From Bacillota bacterium (GTDB lineage Bacteria; Bacillota; Clostridia; Peptostreptococcales; Anaerovoracaceae), in contig JAFWVZ010000061.1 in the NCBI GenBank assembly GCA_017523605.1, positions 1 through 9,306 on the forward strand: a stretch of 9,306 bases of DNA, given 5' to 3'. Below are positions 6,082 through 9,306 of the stretch, piece after piece. The notes beneath the pieces were generated by a model. The model saw only the letters and a list, made by a program, of their open reading frames with translations, searched no databases and was not told where the DNA came from. How positions within the stretch are numbered: position 1 is the stretch's first letter; each line of letters begins with the position of its first letter. The translations under genes and the position numbers were made by a program.

Positions 6082-7119
6082 TCAGCGGAAGTCGAATCCA
6101 GCCTTGAACGCCCTGGAACTAAAGGCTTTCTGCCAGTCTTTAAGGTCGTAAAGTTCCACGTCCGGAAAACTCACCTTACCCTCCGCCAGAAGCTTAAGAG
6201 CCGGCCCGAACGGACCGCAGCGGCTGCCTACTACAGTTATCTCGTTTACAGGGATGAGGCTCATGTCCAGCTCCTTTTTCCCCGCGTAAGTGCTCTTAAG
6301 GATTATGGTACCCATCTTGCGGACTATGTTCATGGCAAGATCGAAGCCCTCCGGCGCGCCGGAAGCCTCCACAACGTACTCGAAGCATTCGTCCGCCGTA
6401 AGAGCGCGGTATGCCGGTTGGATCGTTCCACAGCCGGTAACATTTTTGGCCTCGCGACCTTGTGCGTTTTTACCCTCGGGACTCGGAACGCTTCCGATGT
6501 AGTCGCTGCTCAGGCGCGTCTTTGCGTACGGCTCGAACATCTTAAGCTTGTCCGGATGATGTCCTATAACAGTAAGGTCCGCGCCGGTAAGCGCAAGCAC
6601 CTGCGCGCACATGAAGCCCAGCCTTCCGTCCCCTATAACCGCGGCATTCGCAGCCGGATCCATCCTCACCTGCTCCGTTATCTCCAGAGCGGCAGCCAGA
6701 GGCTCAGCAAACACAGCCTTCTCCGGAGGCAGCCCCTCCGGCACCACGTGCAGAAGGTGCGTGGCCAGCGTCATGTACTCCGCAAAGCAGCCGTCCTTGG
6801 ACATGCCTATCACCTTGCGGTCCAGGCAATGCTTTTCGCGGCCAGTCCTGCAGTAAAGACAGTGCCCGCAGCCCTCGTTCAGCTCGCCCACGACAATGCG
6901 GCCAACCAGCGACGCGTCTGCGCTCTCCACCACCTCGCCCACAAACTCGTGGCCCATTATTCCTTTAAAGTCCGGTCTGTAGCCCTTAAGGATCTCCCGG
7001 TCCGTGCTGCACACGTTGGCAAGCAGCACACGAATAAGGCTCTGGCCTTCTGCAGGTACCGGGACAGGCAGATCCTCCCTGTATTCCGCTTTATTTCCGT
7101 CAAAAAACAGTGCTTTCAT
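6082..7119 (-). CDS. Zinc-dependent medium-chain dehydrogenase
   Basis: A 345-residue MDR-superfamily (alcohol-dehydrogenase-like) oxidoreductase. Catalytic zinc ligands are Cys37 (VCSTDREI), His57 and Glu58 (GHEFVG) and probably Glu139 (FAEPLAAALE). The structural zinc site is the four-Cys lobe Cys84, Cys87, Cys90, Cys98. The Rossmann loop is GDGRLG (163-168), a GxGxxG match. NEITVVGSRCGPF (292-304) is typical of a clostridial and environmental MDR subgroup whose substrate is not established. Compared with my recollection of that subgroup, about 30 extra hydrophilic residues lie between the second and later Rossmann strands (roughly 207-240). The ATG at 7119 has AAGGA seven bases upstream. 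The gene is monocistronic: it has its own terminator, and upstream lies a divergent tRNA. Substrate, and NAD versus NADP preference, cannot be read safely. Confidence 0.88.
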   Translation of the reverse strand: MKALFFDGNKAEYREDLPVPVPAEGQSLIRVLLANVCSTDREILKGYRPDFKGIMGHEFVGEVVESADASLVGRIVVGELNEGCGHCLYCRTGREKHCLDRKVIGMSKDGCFAEYMTLATHLLHVVPEGLPPEKAVFAEPLAAALEITEQVRMDPAANAAVIGDGRLGFMCAQVLALTGADLTVIGHHPDKLKMFEPYAKTRLSSDYIGSVPSPEGKNAQGREAKNVTGCGTIQPAYRALTADECFEYVVEASGAPEGFDLAMNIVRKMGTIILKSTYAGKKELDMSLIPVNEITVVGSRCGPFGPALKLLAEGKVSFPDVELYDLKDWQKAFSSRAFKAGFDFR

Positions 7120-7148
7120 AAATTTGTCCTTGCTTTTCCCCCGTGCTT

Positions 7149-7177
7149 ATTGTAAACTCTTATGGTCGAATTTAACA
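7149..7177 (-). promoter_or_regulatory. Weak candidate promoter of the dehydrogenase gene
   Basis: On the minus strand TACAAT (7154-7149) is one base from the -10 consensus and lies 29 bases before the start codon. The hexamer 17 bases upstream, TGTTAA (7177-7172), is a poor -35 box. It is the best candidate in the 110-base intergenic stretch before the divergent tRNA gene. The same stretch holds a short GC-rich inverted repeat (GCCC/GGGC near 7191-7202) without a following T run. Confidence 0.3.
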
Positions 7178-7229
7178 GTTCTTTTTAGCTGCCCCGCCGG
7201 GCACACATAAAAGACACGCAATTAGACAC

Positions 7230-7317
7230 GGAGGGTTGACCGAGTGGCTAAGGAGCTCGCCTGGAAAGCGAGTAGGGCTGAAAGGCCTCGTGGGTTCGAG
7301 TCCCATGCCCTCCGCCA
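7230..7317 (+). tRNA. tRNA-Ser (GGA)
   Basis: An 88-base class II tRNA. The acceptor arms GGAGGGT (7230-7236) and GCCCTCC (7307-7313) pair; discriminator G7314 is followed by an encoded CCA (7315-7317). The D-arm TGACCGAGTGGCTAAGG is typical of bacterial tRNA-Ser. The anticodon stem CTCGC/GCGAG encloses the loop CTGGAAA with anticodon GGA at 7263-7265, reading UCC and UCU. A long variable arm (about 7273-7289) and the T-loop GTTCGAGTC confirm the serine class. The 3' end is a common target for tyrosine recombinases, and a recombinase gene lies about 200 bases to the right. Confidence 0.97.
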
Positions 7318-7320
7318 TCG

Positions 7321-7348
7321 AAACAGGATCGGAAACGATCCTGTTTTT
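7321..7348 (+). terminator. Terminator of tRNA-Ser
   Basis: Four bases after the tRNA, AAACAGGATCG (7321-7331) and CGATCCTGTTT (7336-7346) form a perfect 11-bp stem with a GAAA tetraloop, and the T run continues to 7348. This is a strong rho-independent terminator on the plus strand. It either belongs to the original tRNA locus or was rebuilt by the integrated element. Confidence 0.92.
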
Positions 7349-7416
7349 CGTTGTAATTTCAACGGTTTCAGGCTATGTGACTGATTGATTTTAGATGTGG
7401 TTTTTGGTGTTACTGT

Positions 7417-7446
7417 TTGAATACGCTTGAATACACTTCGATTCAG
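7417..7446. repeat. Three tandem decamers between tRNA and recombinase
   Basis: TTGAATACGC (7417-7426), TTGAATACAC (7427-7436) and TTCGATTCAG (7437-7446) are head-to-tail 10-base units, the first two differing at one base and the third more diverged. The octamer ACGCTTGA occurs at 7423-7430 and again at 7451-7458. Short direct repeats beside a recombinase gene and tRNA are what arm-type binding sites of a tyrosine recombinase look like, but no binding data can be read here. The rest of 7349-7515 shows no gene. Confidence 0.45.
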
Positions 7447-7508
7447 TAAAACGCTTGAGATCAATGCTCATAAACTTTGGATTTTCAGGCATTCCAGCGA
7501 TTATTGAC

Positions 7509-7532
7509 AAAGCTCTCAACTGAGCGCTTTTT
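7509..7532 (+). terminator. Weak hairpin over the recombinase stop codon
   Basis: AAAGCTCTC (7509-7517) and GAGCGCTTT (7522-7530) form a 9-bp stem with one mismatch and an AACT loop. On the plus strand a T run follows to 7532; on the minus strand the run is shorter (TTTGTC). It overlaps the last codons of the recombinase gene. It could stop transcription entering the element from the tRNA side, or weakly terminate the recombinase mRNA. Confidence 0.3.
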
Positions 7533-8787
7533 CAATAAGTGCGACCCTTTCTGTTTTTTCGCTGCGGTCAAAACAATAATTGTGCAGAGTTGTCTGTTCA
7601 TCAGTATGTCCCGCAAGCTCCCTTATAGTATTAATGTTGACACCGGCATCAATCAACGTAGAGATATATGTTTTTCTTGCCTTATGAGAGCTCTTCAGCT
7701 TGATCCCGATCTCTTTACAGTACTTTTCGTAGCACTTTCGAACAGCTCCGTAAGGAGCAGGATCATCTGTCATTGAAAAAATATAGCCGCTGGCACTAAC
7801 TCCACATTCCATTTGCCTTTGATGAGCTCTTGCGATAAGCTCTTTAGCCTTAGATGTTAGAACTACAAATCTGTCTCCATACGTTCCTTTAGTGTAAGGA
7901 ACGACAGTGTTATCGAAATCTACATACATCCGTTGAATGTGAAGCTCCGAATCAGAAGTTACATCTTCATAACGAAGCGCACATGCTTCTGAAATTCGAA
8001 GTCCTGTCTGAAACTGGAACATCACTAGCAGAGGAAGCAGCTGATGCTTCCAGTGATCAGCATTCTCATAATCTCTGTTTGCTGCCTCATATAAGGCCGT
8101 AAGCTCCGATTTAGTATATACCTGTGTCTCATCCGTCTTTTTACGTTCCTGTCTAAACATACGACCAGCATTAACTCTTACAAGAGCATATGGATTTGTA
8201 TCAATGACACCGAGATCCACTGCATAATCCAAAAGCTGCCTTATAATAACTGTTGAATTATAATACTGCTTTCGTGTCATATTGTTTATTTTGATAAGAC
8301 GGTGTGCCCACTCTTCCAGTTCAAGCCTAGTCAACCTTTTAAGCGGAACGTCAATGATTTTTGACTCTTTATAGTGTTTGATCCATTCAGACTCTATCCT
8401 GTAAATGTAAGCCTCTGAATTAGTATACAAGCGTTTGTGTTCTATCCATTTTGGATAAAGTGATTTGATAGTTTCTTGTTTTTTTGCTCCTTTCTTTCCT
8501 TGATAAGCATTTACTATTGCATCCTCAAGGTCTACTCTCGATGTTTTTACTAACAACTTCCTTCCATACGGGTTTTCAGAATCTGGAATATATGTACGCC
8601 ATCGGCCATCTTTTCCTTGGTATATAGCATACAAATGATTATCCAAGATCCTTTTTGCATTGGCTTTAGACATTTCTGTTTCCACGCCGTCCAAGTCGAT
8701 TATACCCTGACCGACAAGGAAATCCAATATGTCATTTGCAGTAGGAGCAGCCAGACAAGAGGCTGCTTCTGATTTTTCTTTCGCCAT
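7516..8787 (-). CDS. int: Tyrosine recombinase / phage-type integrase
   Basis: A 423-residue site-specific tyrosine recombinase. The N-terminal part has a small beta-rich domain around HLYAIYQGKDGRWRTYIPD (51-69), which probably binds arm-type sites, then a helical SAM-like core-binding domain (about 105-200). The catalytic domain follows with all key residues: Arg264 in TGLRISEACALR, Lys300 in the beta-hairpin PYTKGTYGDR, His368 and Arg371 in SHKARKTYIS, His394 in LAGHTDEQTT and the nucleophile Tyr404 in LHNYCF. The ATG has AAAGGAGG nine bases upstream. The type is the one found in prophages and ICEs of Clostridia. Codon use differs from the left region, with AT-ending codons and CTG-AAG or CTT-AAA for Leu-Lys. 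It is likely active; the attachment site is presumably the neighbouring tRNA-Ser. Confidence 0.95.
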   Translation of the reverse strand: MAKEKSEAASCLAAPTANDILDFLVGQGIIDLDGVETEMSKANAKRILDNHLYAIYQGKDGRWRTYIPDSENPYGRKLLVKTSRVDLEDAIVNAYQGKKGAKKQETIKSLYPKWIEHKRLYTNSEAYIYRIESEWIKHYKESKIIDVPLKRLTRLELEEWAHRLIKINNMTRKQYYNSTVIIRQLLDYAVDLGVIDTNPYALVRVNAGRMFRQERKKTDETQVYTKSELTALYEAANRDYENADHWKHQLLPLLVMFQFQTGLRISEACALRYEDVTSDSELHIQRMYVDFDNTVVPYTKGTYGDRFVVLTSKAKELIARAHQRQMECGVSASGYIFSMTDDPAPYGAVRKCYEKYCKEIGIKLKSSHKARKTYISTLIDAGVNINTIRELAGHTDEQTTLHNYCFDRSEKTERVALIEKALS

Positions 8788-8869
8788 GCCTGGCTCCTCC
8801 TTTCATAAACTTTAAAATATTCAGTGTGCACGGGGTCTCAGGGATCACCCTGGAAATGCCTCGCAGGGC

Positions 8870-8885
8870 CAAATGTATCCATTTG
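8870..8885. repeat. Short inverted repeat upstream of the recombinase
   Basis: CAAATG (8870-8875) and CATTTG (8880-8885) are perfect inverted arms around TATC. Just left of it, CCCTG (8848-8852) and CAGGG (8864-8868) form another. Together with GTTGCT/AGCAAC arms near 8898-8923, the 188-base gap before the recombinase is rich in short dyads that might be protein sites or a structured leader. No convincing gene is seen in 8788-8975. Confidence 0.3.
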
Positions 8886-8954
8886 CTGCACCAGAGGCGT
8901 TGCTTGTTAGGAACCGACAGCAACCTTTGGGGGCAGTCTATATATTATCTTTCA

Positions 8955-8975
8955 GGTAGATATATATTCTCTACC
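8955..8975. repeat. Inverted repeat just after the replication gene stop
   Basis: GGTAGA (8955-8960) and TCTACC (8970-8975) are perfect 6-base arms with a 9-base AT-only-but-one spacer. It begins directly after the TAG of the minus-strand gene. The AT-rich dyad could be an operator or promoter region for the recombinase; there is no T run that would make it a clear terminator. Confidence 0.35.
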
Positions 8976-9306
8976 CTAATCTGTTCTATACTGACCTGGG
9001 TCTACCGCTGGTATGTCAGGTGGTATACCGAACTGATACCGGCCGCCATCGTCTTCATAAACAGCGCCAATAAGATCCGTGTATGTTGTTTCCTGGTATC
9101 TGTCAGGACGAATGTAATTGTTCACGTGCCAGTCCTTGATCAGGTACACTCCGTTTTGGAACCTAATTAAAAAGTCATTGTCCACCAGAACACCCAGATC
9201 GCTCTCCGATGCGCCTATGCAGCGGGTGATGGACAGCGGATTCCCTACAAAACCGTCATCGTCTGCATTCATTCCCAGATGGAAATACAAAGCCTGTGCC
9301 GATAGC
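8976..9306 (-). CDS. Replisome-organizer-like phage/ICE protein, 5' end cut by window
   Basis: The frame is open to the right edge, so the true start is outside; 109 codons are visible. It reads LSAQALYFHLGM, then NADDDGFVGNP, ITRCIGASESDLGVLVD, NGVYLIKDWHVNNYI and RPDRYQET. This is the N-terminal winged-helix-like region I associate with proteins annotated as phage replisome organizer or conserved phage replication protein in Clostridia and Bacilli, which start replication of the element. Full members usually carry a longer C-terminal part. Here a TAG ends it soon after GIPPDIPAVDPG, so it is probably truncated. In the next frame the following bases give SIEQIRVEN, which resembles the charged low-complexity linker of relatives, consistent with a frameshift (inference). 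It precedes the recombinase gene on the same strand by 188 bases. Confidence 0.65.
   Translation of the reverse strand, partial: LSAQALYFHLGMNADDDGFVGNPLSITRCIGASESDLGVLVDNDFLIRFQNGVYLIKDWHVNNYIRPDRYQETTYTDLIGAVYEDDGGRYQFGIPPDIPAVDPGQYRTD

Larger units (their letters stand above)
7318..9306. mobile_element. End of an integrative element at tRNA-Ser
   Basis: To the right of the tRNA the DNA becomes visibly more AT-rich, and the Leu-Lys codon pair CTTAAG, frequent in the left 7.1 kb, is absent. It carries a tyrosine recombinase and the tail of a phage/ICE replisome-organizer-like gene, both on the minus strand. A recombinase next to a tRNA 3' end is the standard layout of a tRNA-integrated prophage, ICE or island. 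The left limit is approximate: the core crossover site would normally lie in the tRNA 3' half. The other end and the repeated att core are outside the window, so the size and whether it is a complete element are unknown. Confidence 0.7.

Noticed and set aside
6028..7155. 375-codon plus-strand open frame opposite the MDR dehydrogenase
   Set aside because: It mirrors the whole dehydrogenase gene, whose zinc and Rossmann motifs are unmistakable; the antisense peptide is basic and without domains.
7222..7464. Minus-strand frame of 80 codons across the tRNA-Ser
   Set aside because: It is the reverse complement of the tRNA gene; the WDSNPRGLSALLA-like peptide is the familiar spurious translation of tRNA-Ser loci.
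8732..8923. 63-codon frame between the replication gene and the recombinase, as an excisionase candidate
   Set aside because: It begins at TTG without a ribosome binding site, overlaps the recombinase start, and shows no helix-turn-helix or basic excisionase pattern.

Overview
The window looks like a chromosomal segment of a moderately GC-rich, low-GC-clade Gram-positive bacterium (Bacillota, probably class Clostridia). The evidence is the murB / PHP / rapZ / whiA gene cluster, a sporulation/division-type WhiA, strong AGGAGG-like ribosome binding sites and a lipoprotein-type GH25 lysozyme. The family cannot be fixed from sequence alone. An integrated mobile element of lower GC begins to the right of a tRNA-Ser gene.

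Layout. At 82-684 (+) is an unrecognised membrane-anchored protein. It converges on a six-gene minus-strand cluster that reads, in transcription order: GH25 lysozyme lipoprotein (5884-4922), a catalytically degenerate Fic-fold protein (4902-4150), murB (4141-3305), a PHP-domain phosphoesterase (3312-2569), rapZ (2569-1727) and whiA (1637-693). Gaps are 19 nt, 8 nt, an 8-nt overlap, a 1-nt overlap and then 89 nt, so this is very likely one operon. The last gap also holds a candidate whiA promoter, and yvcK, which usually sits between rapZ and whiA in Firmicutes, is not there. Upstream, a clear terminator (5978-6013) closes an independent minus-strand gene for a zinc-dependent MDR dehydrogenase (7119-6082). 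Divergent from it is tRNA-Ser(GGA) (7230-7317, CCA encoded) with its own terminator.

From about 7349 to the right edge the base composition and codon use change. This part carries a tyrosine recombinase (8787-7516) and the tail of a phage/ICE replisome-organizer-like gene running off the window. The recombinase next to a tRNA 3' end is the classical layout of an integrative element. Only one end is in view, so the attachment-site duplication cannot be confirmed.

How the genes work together: murB makes UDP-MurNAc, the GH25 lipoprotein cuts the glycan strand, and RapZ and WhiA link wall precursor metabolism and division in other bacteria, so the operon has a cell-envelope theme (inference). 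The most unusual items are the dead Fic protein embedded in this operon, a diverged 50-bp tandem duplication of the whiA 3' end that now supplies the C-terminus of the convergent gene, the missing yvcK, and an extreme Leu-Lys codon-pair bias (CTTAAG) in the chromosomal part that is absent from the element. I see no CRISPR array, toxin-antitoxin pair or obviously new defence system.
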